NCBI GenBank assembly: GCA_023525975.1 | Contig: CM042028.1 | Span: forward strand, 81,963,501-82,027,500 | Origin: Smallanthus sonchifolius | Taxonomy: Eukaryota; Streptophyta; Magnoliopsida; Asterales; Asteraceae | Length of the DNA: 64,000 nucleotides | Direction: 5' to 3' | Part shown: one piece after another, positions 22,017 through 34,952 of the stretch | Layout of the letters: the number at the start of each line of letters is the position of its first letter | Numbering within the stretch: the first letter of the stretch is position 1 | Translations under genes and position numbers: made by a program | The notes under the pieces: generated by a model | The model's database searches: none | Told to the model about the DNA's origin: nothing | Seen by the model: the letters and a program-made list of their open reading frames with translations, nothing else

Positions 22017-22197
22017 ATTTATATTCAAGACTTCATTAAAATTGAGAGTTATTGGGTTCAAGTCCCACTTGTGATAAAAAAAGGGGTCCAGGTTGGGCCA
22101 GATGGTTTTTTCACCTATGATGGGTTTCCTCCTGAGGGAGGTGGAGATGATCGGGTGGGTCAATGACCCGTCAGTGATCTAAATTGCCGTTAAAAAA
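22017..22197 (+). mobile_element. tRNA-type SINE with target duplication
   Basis: GGGTTCAAGTCCCAC near 22056 is a good pol III B box. The 3' end is GCCGTTAAAAAAAA. AACTTTACTA flanks both sides (22007-22016 and 22198-22207). The A box end is poorly conserved. Noncoding. Confidence 0.7.
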
Positions 22198-22207
22198 AAC
22201 TTTACTA

Positions 22208-23697
22208 TTTTCAAATGCAATTACCAAATAGTGTGACACGTGGCACAGGAGAGTCGTACCCTCTGCATCGTCTGAGACCCAATCAAAACGTGAAACGTGT
22301 AAATTATTCCCCTTTTTTAATGTAACTCGCTATTTTTAAACAGAAGTTATGTTATAAATTCGAGTATTTTTAATTTTAATTAGATTGTATTATATATGAA
22401 CTTTAAAAAAAAGTTTCTCTTCTCCTCGACTTGATTCAAAATTTTAGCACGTCATTATCAATTAGTTCACTAGCATCTTGATTAGTTCAAGGCTTTCAAA
22501 AATAATATTTGTTAAAATCATAGTGGCGTATAGGCCTCGCCCGGAGCTTAGTCGCAAGGCGGGAAAATTTTTTTTCTAAGCGAGACGCATAGTATGAAAA
22601 TACTATTTTTTAGGAGTTTTAAACATGTTTTAGACTTGTTTGGGCTTTCTTTTATTGATTTCAGGGTTGTTTAGGATTAGTCATTAGTGTGGGTTGTTTT
22701 GGGCTGTTTAGACCTCTTTCAGATGATTTTTGGCCGGAGTTTAGTTTGAATTTGGTCAGAAAGTGGCCGGAATCTACTCCTGAGAGCCTGAAACTACGCC
22801 TATCCAGGTGAGGCACACAAGCTGTGTTGCGCTTCTGCGCCTAGGCGCGCACCTTGTGCGATTTTGACAACACTGGTTTAAATATAATATTGTACTCAAA
22901 TTAAGATAAAAAAAATACTCGATTTTGTGGTATGATTAAAAAATATAATGAATTATATGAAAGTAACTTATATTTAAAAAAAATGAACCTAACTTACATG
23001 TGTCACGTTCTTATTGGCTCCGAGCCCTGTGGTGCGCCTAATTTTTCTTTAACGATAAACTCACACACACTCTAAATGTACATCACTTGTCCACGATGTG
23101 ATTAGAACTCACAACCTTTTAGGATGGAGACACCATGCAACACACTTGAATGCCATTAGGCTAAAGACTCTTTGATGCGTTTAACAGTTAAACTTTAACT
23201 GATGATCTGTTTTTTTATTTTTTATCTAAAAATCAAATGACTATTTTTATAAAATTAAAATCTATTTTCATGATTTTTAATTCTTTTAATATCTTATTTT
23301 AACTCAACCGGTGTAAAAAATTACAAAATTTATTTTTACTTAGAAAATTTTACTGGGCCCAAATAGGCAAATACTTGGTGATTGCTTTCCATTTATGTTA
23401 ACAAAAAAAAATTATAGTTAAAACCCTATAATTGAATGATGGTGATATTCTTTGGAATGGTCACGTGGGTTGCAATAGGCACCGACTATCAATCTCTTTT
23501 GTGGTGCATGGCCACGTCATTTTAAGCAGCTTACCTTTGCCGACCCCGTTTCCTTCCCCTCGGGATACCCAAACAAGAACACCTCATAATTTTGCCTTTT
23601 ATACATGTTCACCTCTCTATTTTTTTAAACAAAAAATAATAATAAAATAATTAACAAACATTAAATACATGACGGTTAAGTTAATTTCTATTTTTTT
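22208..23697. other. Intergenic, with a decayed MITE
   Basis: 22515-22885 carries GC-rich ends (GGCGTATAGGCCTCGCC on the left, GCGCCTAGGCGCGCACC then GATTTTGACAACACTGG on the right), which resembles a hAT-like MITE family with TTGTCAAAA termini. 23040-23160 is SINE-like on the minus strand without clear ends. The rest is AT-rich with no gene. Confidence 0.4.
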
Positions 23698-24039
23698 TAA
23701 CGGCGAACATTGAATGTTGTGACGTCGCACACCCCGTCACATGGGAGAGCCGCGTCCAACTCCGGTCAATATGTTGTCTTAACCGGGCCCACTTGAAGTC
23801 AGAGTTGGAGAGCATCCAAGGAAAAATCTCACCCAATACGACCCCTTCCGGGCTTGAGGGAGAGTCGGGGCTTGAGGGAGAGCCGAGGCTCGAACCCTGG
23901 ATCGGAGTGGGTAAAACCAGGTGCATCAGCCTAAGAGCTAGGCCTCATTTGCATGCCGCAGAAACTAATGGGGAGGGCAGGGATTGAACCTGGGACACAA
24001 GGAATACTAGGTCTCTCTCTTACCACTCCACCACCTGCT
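23698..24039 (-). mobile_element. tRNA-type SINE, minus strand
   Basis: On the minus strand it begins GAGCAGGTGGTGGAGTGGTA (A box TGGTGGAGTGGTA), has a B box GGTTCAATCCC about 45 bp on, and ends ...TTCGCCGTTAAAAAAA. Length is about 340 bp. The stretch just right of it, 24041-24098, is a two-copy tandem repeat of ATTGATCATTGTATTTTTTT. Target duplication not clear. Confidence 0.6.
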
Positions 24040-25087
24040 CATTGATCATTGTATTTTTTTAAATGGTAATTTCTATTGATCATTGTATTTTTTTAAAGTT
24101 ATTTTTAAATAATAAGTTGTATAAAGTTCTTTGAGTTGTTTACATGATATTTAAAAATAATAAAATAATAATAATACTTTTTAGAAACCCTAGAACAATA
24201 ATTGGACATATTCCATTGTTACTAACACAAGTAAGGTACATACTTTGCTTGAGCATATAATCAATGAGGCATCAACACCATATATATATAAAACTTTGAA
24301 GGTATATTAATTAGTTTCTTTATAAAGGAATAAAAACAATAATAAGTGTGTATTATATTAAAAATATTCAAATTCGGATGATTGTCTTATTAGGAAATGT
24401 TAATGGGCCCATTTGATTGAAAGACATGATAGCATAAATCATCTTTGGATTCCCTTTAAAAATCAACAAGAACGCAATGGACAATAATACAATGGTCAAC
24501 ATCATAATAATGTCCACATAACATAATAATAAATTTAATAGAAACACATGCGAATGTGCTCACATTTCCTGGTATACCATTTAGCTTAGCCAAATGTATG
24601 CATATGAAACTTCTATTCATTTAACAAGTTGTAGAAGATATAGTTTGATCCCAACTACGGGTGAAGGAATCAGTTTTTTTTAACCGAATCGGTTTTTAAC
24701 CAGACGGTTAAAGTTAATGTGGGTCAAATCCGGTTTCTCCAATAACCGGTTCAGGATATAACCGGTTCGGTGGTGTCCAAAAACCTACCTGTTCAAACCG
24801 GTTAGGTTATTAACCGGACTGGTAAACCGAGTTAGCCTGTTTTAAAAAAAAAAAAAAAATTAATAAAAAATTAAATAAATACTAAATATATAAAATAAAC
24901 TAAATAAAGTTTTTTTTTAATTACAAAACATGATTTCGTTAAAAAAACATAGAAAATTGATAATACATTTTATTTTTTGATATATAATCTTCATCGCTGT
25001 CGTCTTCATTTAGTGTTTAATCTTCTTATTCTGGGCTACTGGAGCGTATGATTCATCGTAAGCGAGTTCCTCATTCAAAAGTGGAGC
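24040..25087. other. Intergenic, with an AACCGGTT-rich MITE remnant
   Basis: 24660-24850 is full of AACCGGTT/AACCGGAC words like the intact element at 26841-27165 but has no clear ends. The rest is AT-rich without genes. Confidence 0.45.
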
Positions 25088-25535
25088 TGACAAAGTCAAA
25101 CGGTAACCTGCACAAGCATTTAATGCTCAAAATACGTAAATCTTCCACTCCATAGTATTATTCGATGGGTAAATTCAAGGTTTGTCGATCCAAGCCAGGA
25201 ACCTGTGGATAAAGCATTGACTGAATAAACCTGCAATGCCGACAACATGAGAAAGTCAACCAGGTCGAGGTATATAAACCTCTCTTCTTCCAGAAGAGAG
25301 GCGTTCAATTCTCTCTCAACCACCTGTTCACTTTACATTTATTACATTCAACCCGACCACATAATTACTCTCACACCGAAGGCTGATCACAACGAAGACC
25401 CCCGGGCCCTCACTGTGATTAAACTAACGGTGTTTTACTTTGTAATGTCTTTAACCTGTCGATAGGTGAACAATTCTCCTTAGTAGTCCTAACGTCCTAC
25501 AAGCTACTCCAATACGTGGGATTTTGGTCCTAACA
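25088..25535 (+). repeat. Candidate solo LTR remnant
   Basis: TG at 25088 and CA at 25534-25535 bound a segment with a strong TATA box (GGTATATAAACC near 25270) followed by a CT-rich leader-like stretch and a U5-like region (AACGAAGACCCCCGGGCCCT). The ends and the family are uncertain, and the flanking pentamers do not match. Confidence 0.35.
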
Positions 25536-26832
25536 TAAACTTAGAAACTTCAAATTACGTAGTGAATTATCGGAGATGAACGCATAAGTTGCACTATTGC
25601 AGAACACCAACTTAGCTTTTCAGAATTCGATGCCATTGGAAGTCTTAAAAAGTATATTAAGATTTGTGAAATAAAAACGTTTACAAAATATGTAAGACTT
25701 CAATCATCTTTATGAAACTGAATTTTTTATAAAATAAATATAAAGCTTTAAATATATTTATAAAAAAGTTAAACTTCCTATAAAAGTTATTAAATCTTTA
25801 TAGACCATTATCTATATAACATTTACTAACGCGTCTACAACAACTTTATTATTACTATTTTTTTAATTATTATTTTCACCCCTTATACTGTTTATAATAT
25901 ATGTTTTTAATCCATTTAAATTTGTATTAATTTGATTTTTCTCTAATGTTCGTTAGTTTTTTTTTAAACTGAATACGCATCCATGTTTATTTTTTCCTCG
26001 ACATTCCGGTATAAATTTTATTCAAAACGGGTGTTCGAAATTTCAGTATTTTTTTGGTATCGTAGGCGATATCGAGTGTCGGTACCGTACTGGTACCATG
26101 ACTAATGGAACCGTTACCGACCGAACAACATCGGTGCCGGTATCGGTATTCGTTTTTATGGTTTTCTATCTATGTAAAACATTACTTTATCTTTTGGGTT
26201 ACATAAGACAACTTTTATGTAATGACACTGTTGCAAATAAACTTTTTATTTTTATCGTAAACTATACCGAATAACGGTGTCATAACGAACCGAATAACGG
26301 TGTCATAACGAACCGAATAACGGTGTCATAACGGACCGAGTTGTGTTCAGAATAATGTAGTTTTTTTGTGTCATAAACTATACTGATTTTCGGTACCGTA
26401 CCGGTAACGGAACGAACCAAACCGATACCTACTGAACAAAGTGGGTACCGGTATTCATTTTTATGGTTTCCGATAGGTGTAACATATTTTGTTTCTTTTC
26501 AAATATAATGTTTTATAAAATTACGAATATACCGTTGCGACGACTACGAATTTATGTCCATCTACGTTTCGATATAAATTTTATTCAAAATTGAACCGAA
26601 ACATTAGTAAATATTTATATACAAATGCATCAAGAGTTAAATGCTTGAAGAAGTATAAAAATTCCTTTTGTAGGATAAGTTTGAAAGAATGTATTAAGAT
26701 ACCTAAATTTATTGGTATATAAATATTTGTACTGATAATAAATAAATGAAACATATATATTCATATTTTCAACGGTACCACATAAATTTTGGTTCTTGTC
26801 GAAGCTCCCAGAAATGCGTTCGGTTTATATTG
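25536..26832. other. Intergenic with short tandem repeats
   Basis: 26268-26336 contains three direct copies of a 23-bp unit CGAATAACGGTGTCATAACGAAC. Around it, two related blocks share GGTACCGGTATTC.TTTTTATGGTT (about 26120 and 26430). Probably a decayed MITE; no gene. Confidence 0.5.
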
Positions 26833-26840
26833 CATCCACG

Positions 26841-27165
26841 TAGTGGTGCACAAAACGGTTTTTTAACCCGAACCGGTTCAAAACCGAACCGAACCGGTTT
26901 GGTCAAGAAAAAGTCAAAACCGGTTTTTTTTAACCCGGACCGGTTTGAGATGGGCCGTTGACCGGGTTTGACCGGTTTGAAACCAGTTTTTAAGCGGTTT
27001 TTAAACGGTTCGGTTCGGGTTTTAAATGTATAGGTTTCAACCCGGTTTTAAACCGGCGGTTTGAACCAGTTTGAAACCGGTTTGATCTAAACCGGTTCAC
27101 GACCGGTTCGGGTATCGGTTTGAAACCGGTTTGGGTTTTCAAACCGGTTTTTTTTTGCATCTCTA
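26841..27165. mobile_element. hAT MITE rich in AAACCGGTTT, 8-bp target duplication
   Basis: CATCCACG lies on both sides (26833-26840 and 27166-27173). Ends are TAGTGGTGCA and, inverted, TAGAGATGCA. The 325-bp interior is dominated by CCGGTTT and AAACCGG words in both orientations, giving strong folding potential. No coding capacity; ORFs through it are artefacts of the repeat. Confidence 0.75.
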
Positions 27166-27173
27166 CATCCACG

Positions 27174-29955
27174 TAAGCCTTGGGCCTTTGGTTTGGTCTA
27201 TGTAGACTTGTAGCCTTGTAGGGCCTTTACCTCAGTTTTCTTGGGCCCGTTTGTTGATTTGACTAATCTATAGTAAACTTCAATTTGTGCCCGTTATATA
27301 TAGCTATGTTGGGCTTGGGCCTCACAATTACGTCAAGCCCACCACATTAGTTATCATTCGAACCCATTTTATCAGCTGTTGTTGTGTTTTACGTTTTAGT
27401 CATTATTTGCAACAAAATAAAAAAAATAAAAATCTATTTAGTTAAATGCTAATAAACGGACAAATTACCTAAACACCTCCGAGCTAAATATAAAAAAAGG
27501 TTTTACACAGTCTTATAATTTAGTTAAAATATATAATGTATAAAAAAAAACTATAGAAGAATATAAATATAAATTAAAATATTATATAGTGTGCTTTTGC
27601 GATTCATTGAATGCATTGGTCCCAATAAAAGGGTTAGGTGATTCGTGAACATGATGGCATCATGAGATGAATATCTCGTGTTGCATTTCATCATTATACA
27701 CACTTGATTTTTTTATTTTTATTTTTTGTATTTCTTTTCCAAATTTAATTCAAAAGTTATTACAATAAGATCAAAGATTATGTCATAATTCCTGGTTTCT
27801 TATGAGTGTCAATCTGCCAATATGGTATATGAAGTCCAAAAGAATCGGTGAAGAGCATACACTTATGTCCCCATTTCTTAAAGATTTTACAATAATGTCT
27901 CGTCATCTAATCGAATTACAATGAACAACAAAATTGAAGGGCGTCAAAACAAACTGAATTTTAGATAATCGGATTCTAGAAGACTTGAAAGGACACAGAA
28001 CGATCGACGCTAGTATTCCTCGAATCATGTGGTTCGTTGACTTCAATGTATGTAACTCAATATGCATTCGGGTTGGCAATTTAAGCTCTCGAATTGATAA
28101 TCCTTAGTCAAAGGAAGTTGACCACCTAAAAGTCAACACATACTCGATTATTATGTTTCTTTGAACATACTCACAACCAATTGACCAATGACTAGGTTCA
28201 CCAATTATATGACTACGCCGGTACCCTTATATCAAATATAGGCATCTACGTTTAGATACCCAAGAGTGAACCCGAGCTGTCATTAGCTCAATTTCAACCC
28301 AAATCCGTTTGATTCAAAATTCATAAATCGAATTTGATCAATTATGTTGTATATTTTAAGGTCCAAACACATTAAGAGAAGAATAACTAATCATACCAAA
28401 CCATCTTTTGGCAAATGGTAGTTGTGACTTAGTCCCAAAGGTAGAGCATTAAGAAACCCCTCGAAGTGCTCTTATGAGCGTAAATGTTTTTAAGTTTTAA
28501 CATAATTCAATATGCCATGTTTTGTAAAGGAATGTTTATAATGTTTAAATCTTGGACTTGTTACATAACCGGACATGTTTCAAAAACATACCCGGTAAAA
28601 AATCTCAATTATTTGGGGAGAGTGGAATGCAATCAGACCATACCTCTATCCCGTAAGATAGGGAGACTGCTTACAGGGAGACCTCCAGCTAAAAAAACCC
28701 TCAATGGACAGAAAGAGCATATGAGAACCATAAAGTTTCACACAAAGAGCTAAAAAGGCAAACCACAAAAAGAACTAATAAACTAGTGTCGGTACACTAT
28801 CAAAAACCTTAAATGTAGAAAAAATGGAAATATTAGACGTAACATTACACATACACGAAGCTAAGAAGAAGATACTGATAATATGCATAGCCCACCTTAT
28901 GTCTAGATAGAACTAAGCGCACAAGAAAAATATAAAAATTTGCAAAACCAATAGATCTAAAGTAAATTAATAGTATGATAATCATAAGTTTTAAAATTTT
29001 CACTAAGCTTCATTTTAAGATGGTTGAATCCGGTTGTAAACTTTTTAAAAATTTCATTGCTATTATATTTAGGTAATAGAGTCTTGGTTTGTAAATTCTC
29101 ACACGATAATTTATTAAGTTTTTAATAAAGTCTCGTTAATTAATAAAAAGATACTAATTCTTTTTCTCTCGCATACCCATACAACTTATATTTTTACCTA
29201 TATCGCACTAAATCAAATAAATATTAATTTATATATTTTGTGATGAATAAACTAACCTAAAACTAAAAGCCTCATTAATGTCTTTAAATATTTAAAAATT
29301 AGAATGTTAACATGTGACATTTAAAGAACTATTATCATTATATTTTGGTTCTCAAAAAGCAAGACATAAATTGAAGACTAAATATTCATGGATTTTATAA
29401 AGCATGCCAAGAAAACTTTATTAGTTTTTGTTTGATCGGTTCTAGCTCCTTATTAGAACCCGCTTAATATTAATATTAGTATATTAATATATCTCTACCA
29501 GCCTGTTCAAAAATAATAATAATAATAATAATAATAAAAATAAATAAAACTTTACCATTTATATATTAGGTTCAAACAACTATATCTATCATATAACTTT
29601 GTTATAAATTAGGTCTCAATTTCACGTAAAATTAACAGAATTTAGGAGTTGATGAATTGAGAGTTTTTGGATTAACCTATCTGAGTGAAATTCATTAAAC
29701 TCATATAAAACTTACCTATTATTATATTTTGGGGGTATATTTTGCCTATTATTTTATTTCAAAAGGTAAAAAATAATGTAGTTGATGAAGTTAGATGCTA
29801 AAGTTAAACTATATGCTTTACGGGTTTAATAATTAAAAGAAAAGCTTTAAAATTTTATACGCTTAGTTTAAATTGATGATGGATGAGTTTTGGTAAAGGG
29901 ACAAGACATCTAGTTGAAATGGTAAACTTATTTCACAATTTTATCAACAACGGTA
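27174..29955. other. Intergenic, no gene seen
   Basis: 2.8 kb of AT-rich DNA. 29511-29537 is an (ATA)n microsatellite. No splice-supported or protein-like ORF, no element ends recognised. Confidence 0.5.
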
Positions 29956-31560
29956 GGACCAACCAAGAAGAAAGTGAGGATCTCACTTCCCAACGATGAC
30001 GACAACAAAATAACTGTTACTGTCGTAATATCACATAGGAAGAGGTGAGGAGAGCCATTAGGAAGATAGGAAGGGTTAAGGCAGTTGGACCGAACAATAC
30101 ATATATTAAGGTGTGGAAGTGTTTAGGAGAGGGAGGAATTCAGTGATTAACAAATTTGTTCAATATTATCTTCGAATCGAAAAAATTCCAGATCAGTTGA
30201 GGTTTAGTGTCTTGGTTCCTTTATGCAAGAACAAATGAGATACCAAATGTTGTGCTAACTACAGAGGGATTAAGCTCCTAATTCATACTATGAAATTGTG
30301 GGAAATAGTAACTGAGACAAGAATTAAACGAGAAACTCGGGTTCCAGTTTGGATTTAGACCAGTGTGGTCTACTACGGAGGCAATACATATCCAGAGTAG
30401 ATTCATGGAAAGGTATATGGAGAAGAAATAGGATTTGCATAAGGTATTCATTTACATTGAAAAAGCTTACGACAGTGTGTCTCGTCAAGTGATTTGGGAT
30501 AATCTTGAGGTAAGAGGGTCCCTAGGACATATATAGAGTTAATTAGGGATATGTATGACAGGGCTGAAACAACCATTCGTAAGCCAGTGGGGAATACAAA
30601 CAGCTTCCCTGTGGAGGTGGACCTTCACCAAGGATCCGCGTTGAGCCTATTTCTTTTTGCAGTAGTCTTGATTGAGTTGTCTAAGTCGATCCATGAAGCA
30701 ATCCTGTGGTGCATGTTTTTTCGCTGATGATATTGTCTTAATAACGGATAGTAAACCGAGTTTGAATGAGAGGCTAAAGGAGTGACATGTAGCCTTAGAG
30801 CGTAGAGGTTTGAGGATAAATTGTTCTAAAACCGGGTACCTTTACTGTAACGTCAGTGGTGCAAATGATGATGAGGACACCCAAATCAGCATTGAAGGCC
30901 AAGTTGTCCTGTAGACAACCAAGTTCAAGTATTTAGGGTCGTTTGTCTAGAGTGAGGGGGACATACAGTGATGTAGCACACCATATTTAAGCATTTTGGT
31001 GCAGATGGAGAGAAGTCAAAAGAGTATTGTATGTCAAGAAGTTCCTAACAAAATTAAAGGAGAAACTTTATAGGGTTGTAACTCGACCAACTATGTTATA
31101 CGGAATCGATTGGGCCATTAAGAAGATGTAAACACGAAACCTGGAGGTAGCAGAGATAAGGATGTTAAGATAGATGTGTGGGTATACAAGGATGGACCGG
31201 ATAAGAAATGAAGATTTTTTGGAGAATTTGTGGGTTGGATGTATCTCAGATAAGATAAGGAATTGGAGACTTTGGGGGTTGAATGTATCTTAGATAAGAT
31301 AAGAGAGGGAGACTGGGATGGTTTAGGCACGTGAAGAGGAGATAAACGACAACTCTAGTAAGAACCTTGGATTCGCAATGGAGGGGAAGAGAGCAGAAGC
31401 AGACCCAAACTAACATAAGATGAGCATATTAGGTAGGATTTGCCAGACTTGCACATCTTTGAGGACATAATCAGGGATATGAGTTTCTTGGAGATGTCGG
31501 ATTAAGATTATGGACTTTTAGAGGAATGTATAGATCTGTCTTAGATTTTTCTTAGGGCCT
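29956..31560 (+). pseudogene. LINE reverse transcriptase fossil (RTE-like)
   Basis: Frame-broken plus-strand matches to a non-LTR reverse transcriptase: VRRAIRKIGRVKAVGPNN (30045 on) resembles the finger region 'AVGPDN(I)P.E.WK.LG', IPDQLRFSVLVPLCKNK the palm 'W..S.LVP.FKNKGD', then ANYRGIKLL, HQGSALSLFLFAVV, and a catalytic FADDIVLITDS near 30730. Many stops and at least several frame changes occur, so it is long dead. The 'GPDN..EVWK' and 'NYRGIKLM' style is that of plant RTE-clade LINEs. No poly(A) tail or target duplication was identified. Confidence 0.75.
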
Positions 31561-32400
31561 TAGCTTTTTCTACACTTTTGTTTGACTTAGCCATGGTTTT
31601 TCATTAACGTGTAAAGATTCTTTTTAGGGGAATGTATATGTACTTTCGAAGGGGTTAGTGGTACCTTTTTTTTTCTTCATGCTTTTATCTAGTGATACTA
31701 TAATTTACTCTTCACTTTAGATTGGCGGTAGTTTACTACTATCATTATTAGTACTTTTTGGGATAGAGGAAAAATTTGTCCTCCTCTGACCCTCCTTAGA
31801 CTCTACGAGTAGCTTTTGCTATGAGTGAAATTGTACCGGATACTTTTGTTTTGTTTGTTTAGTTCAAGTAGATGATTAAATTCAATACATTGTGACACGT
31901 TTAACAAAGATACATTTGCTAGTTAAGATTCAAAAAGAGGATATAACAAGATTAATTTATGGTGTGTATATTTTATCAATAATTAAAAAGTAAAATATAT
32001 AAATCGTCTATTTTTTCGGTGAAAATGATATATGGCATCCTTCTTTCAAATTATTTTAAATTATTTTATGTTCAGCTTCCTGCTGATGCCTATTTGGCTA
32101 TTTGGGCTTTTATATTATGTTGCTGTTAAATTTTTTTTTTAAAATTATTTATACATCAGCATTCAACTACTACTTTTAATGTCTTTCACTGTATATTTAC
32201 CTATTGATCTCTTGGACGTCCCACCACCCTACCCCACGGGTTAACTTTAATCAAAATTCCTATTCTTAATCTTTATATATTAAATATTAACTATTAATTA
32301 ACTATTATAATATAAAACTAAAAACAATGTAAAAATATATCACTCATATAATATTATATATCTACATACTCGTATAGGCATGTACTGTATACAGAGGCAT
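31561..32400. other. Intergenic, LINE 3' flank
   Basis: 31561-31860 may include LINE 3' UTR. Otherwise AT-rich with no gene or repeat ends seen. Confidence 0.4.
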
Positions 32401-32545
32401 GTATCAAAGGGTCTTTGGCTTAGAGGTATCCAAGTGTGTAAAATGACACCCATCCCCATGAGGTCGAGGGTTCAAGTCTCGTAGTGGACAATGATGTAGT
32501 ATTTAGGGGTATTAGTATATTAGATTGTTGTTAAAAGAATATAGA
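32401..32545 (+). mobile_element. tRNA-type SINE fragment
   Basis: TTTGGCTTAGAGGTATCC resembles an A box region and GAGGGTTCAAGTCTCG (near 32467) is a good B box with tRNA-like spacing. The 3' end TTGTTGTTAAAAG resembles the GCCGTTAAAA tail of the other SINEs in a decayed form. No target duplication found. Confidence 0.5.
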
Positions 32546-32982
32546 GACTCATGTTCAATTAAGAACTACCAATTACGTTAAAAATGACAGTAATTACATA
32601 AGTCCTCGTATATACAACTTAATGATGATTTCATAATTAATCAACATTTGTTATAAAATCGTAATATGCATGCATTTATACCCCCAATCAACTCCTATTA
32701 AGTATTCAGTTTTAATAGGATTAAAATTCACACTTGTTACAGTGTCGATTTCAATATTGTATTATATATAATGTTTATCAAAATTGTGAATGAAATTTGT
32801 GAGTCGGTTTTGTGTTTCTCTACGTGTTCATGATACGTTATCAACACGAGCCGCTCCTAAAATTTCATCTCAAAATTTCTTGATTTCGTTGACTTTTTTT
32901 TTGGATGACAACCAAATCCTTGTCAATAAAGGCACATGGATTTTCTCCTCCATAGGATTTGTATCACCTAATTAAGGGGGTG
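32546..32982. other. Intergenic, no gene seen
   Basis: AT-rich; no support for a feature. Confidence 0.5.
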
Positions 32983-32985
32983 TTT

Positions 32986-33197
32986 TGATTTGTGTTTGGA
33001 AATGACTTATTGACTTTTTAAAATGCTAATAAGTCAATAAGTCATTTTCAAAAGCTAGGATTTCTTGGCTTTTGAGAATGACTTATTGACTTATTAGTAT
33101 TTTTTTTTTAAAAAGTGCTAATTTTTTTGACTTATCGACTTTTTGAAAAAGCCAATAAGTCAATAAATATTTTCCCACCACACTTCCAAACACCCTC
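32986..33197. mobile_element. Tourist-type (PIF/Harbinger) MITE
   Basis: Ends GGGGGTGTTTTGATTTGTG and, inverted, GAGGGTGTTTGGAAGTG, with TAA on both sides (32983-32985 and 33198-33200). The 212-bp interior folds back on itself through repeated AATAAGTCAATAAGTCA words. A TAA target duplication with GGGTGTTTGG ends fits Tourist-like elements. Confidence 0.65.
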
Positions 33198-34952
33198 TAA
33201 GAAATCGGTTGCTATCTACACCACCCGTGGATCACACCGCTCCAGCTCCAGCCAATAAAGGCACACAGCCCCACCACCTCACCCGCTAGCTACACCACCC
33301 GTGGATCACACCACTCCGGCTCCAGCCCATCCCGATCCCATACCACCTCCAGTCTCACCCGAAATCCCTACCCTATCGCAACTGGACACCCCACCACCCC
33401 CACCTGCGCCGCACCCGATACTGACCCGCTCACAGGTCGGTATTACCAAACCCCGAGTGCCATTGAACCTCTAGACCACCGGACATAATCCTAACTTGTC
33501 ACCCATTCCTAAATCTCATATTCTGGCCCTTAATGATCCGAATTGGCGCACGGCTATGGCCGACAAATTTAAGGCTCTAAAAGATGATAACACTTGGGAC
33601 TGGTATCTCAACCACCTATAATCCATAATATTCGGTGTATGTGGCTATTTTGTCGCAAGTTTCATGTAGATGGCACTCTTAAACAATATAAGGCCATACT
33701 GGAGGTTAATGGTAAGTGTCAACATGTGGGAATTGACTGTGACGAAACCTTTAGTACAGTGGTTAAACCCACAGCTATCCGCACGGTACTTAGCCTTGTC
33801 GTATCCTGTTCTTGGCCGATTCATCAGTTAGATGTCAAGAACACGTTTTTATATGGGGATCTTAATGAAATAGTTTACGTATTTCAACCGCATGGCTTTA
33901 CTTATAACACCAATCTAACTCATGTATGTTGCCTAAAGAAGTCTCTATACGGTCTTAAATAGGCCCCCGTGCATGGTACCTACGGTTTGCTAATTACATT
34001 ACCACCTGGGTTGTAAGGCCCCAAACCGGGCACCCTATAGTTGGTTCTCATAACGGGTTGTTCCCTTGAAAATACTCATTCTTGATATATTAAACTACAA
34101 CGGAAGTCTTTCTAAAAACTTTAATTACTATTTAATGTCACTCGTTTACCTTACGAATTCTTGCACACCAACCCGAGTAGCACCGCTCCCAAGCCAAGAT
34201 ACGTCAACGCAACGCTTACATGTAAAACAATCTATCGCACACACAAAGTCAGCTATGCTGAGTGAGTTCTAATAGTTTAGTTTAATTAAAAGCCAACTCG
34301 TCTCAAAAGTTATTTAAACTTTACTCAGGACCCACGGTCCTTATAAATTAGATCCACAATTCATTAACCATTAGTTAACTCATGTTATCACCCGATATCC
34401 CATTATAACTCATTTCCCATGAATCCTCCCGTAATGATAATAACCTCGCAATCTCATCGACATAGGTCGAACCTACTACACTAATAACTCATGCTCATAT
34501 ACACGTATTAACTTGACACTTGGTTAACACAACAAATCCCTAACATCAACTTACTTAGCCTTAACCAAGGCTCTTACAAATCAACCGACATAACAGTCAT
34601 AAACACTACATCACAATCCTGACGTAACGGTCAATCGAACTCTATTCACCACATTAATACTATCTCATGGACAATAAACATAACTCAATGCTTGTATGCA
34701 ATTTAGCACAAATATATAAGCACAAAAACACATACCTCATTATTGCACCCTCGTTAGGGCGTTCGACACACCCCGAGCTCATCACTGTCCTGTTGGAAAT
34801 CGTCACCTTTGGTGACCTCCCGAAGGACATAGTCCTCCATAATCCCATTTGCCGTGTCACAATGACAACAATGCAAACACAATACCCGCCGTGTCACAAG
34901 GACAACGATACAATACACACAACACATGTATAATCACATAATAATATATTCT

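Noticed and set aside
25088..25535. A full LTR retrotransposon around the candidate solo LTR
   Set aside because: No second LTR, primer site or pol sequence is seen nearby, and the flanking pentamers differ.
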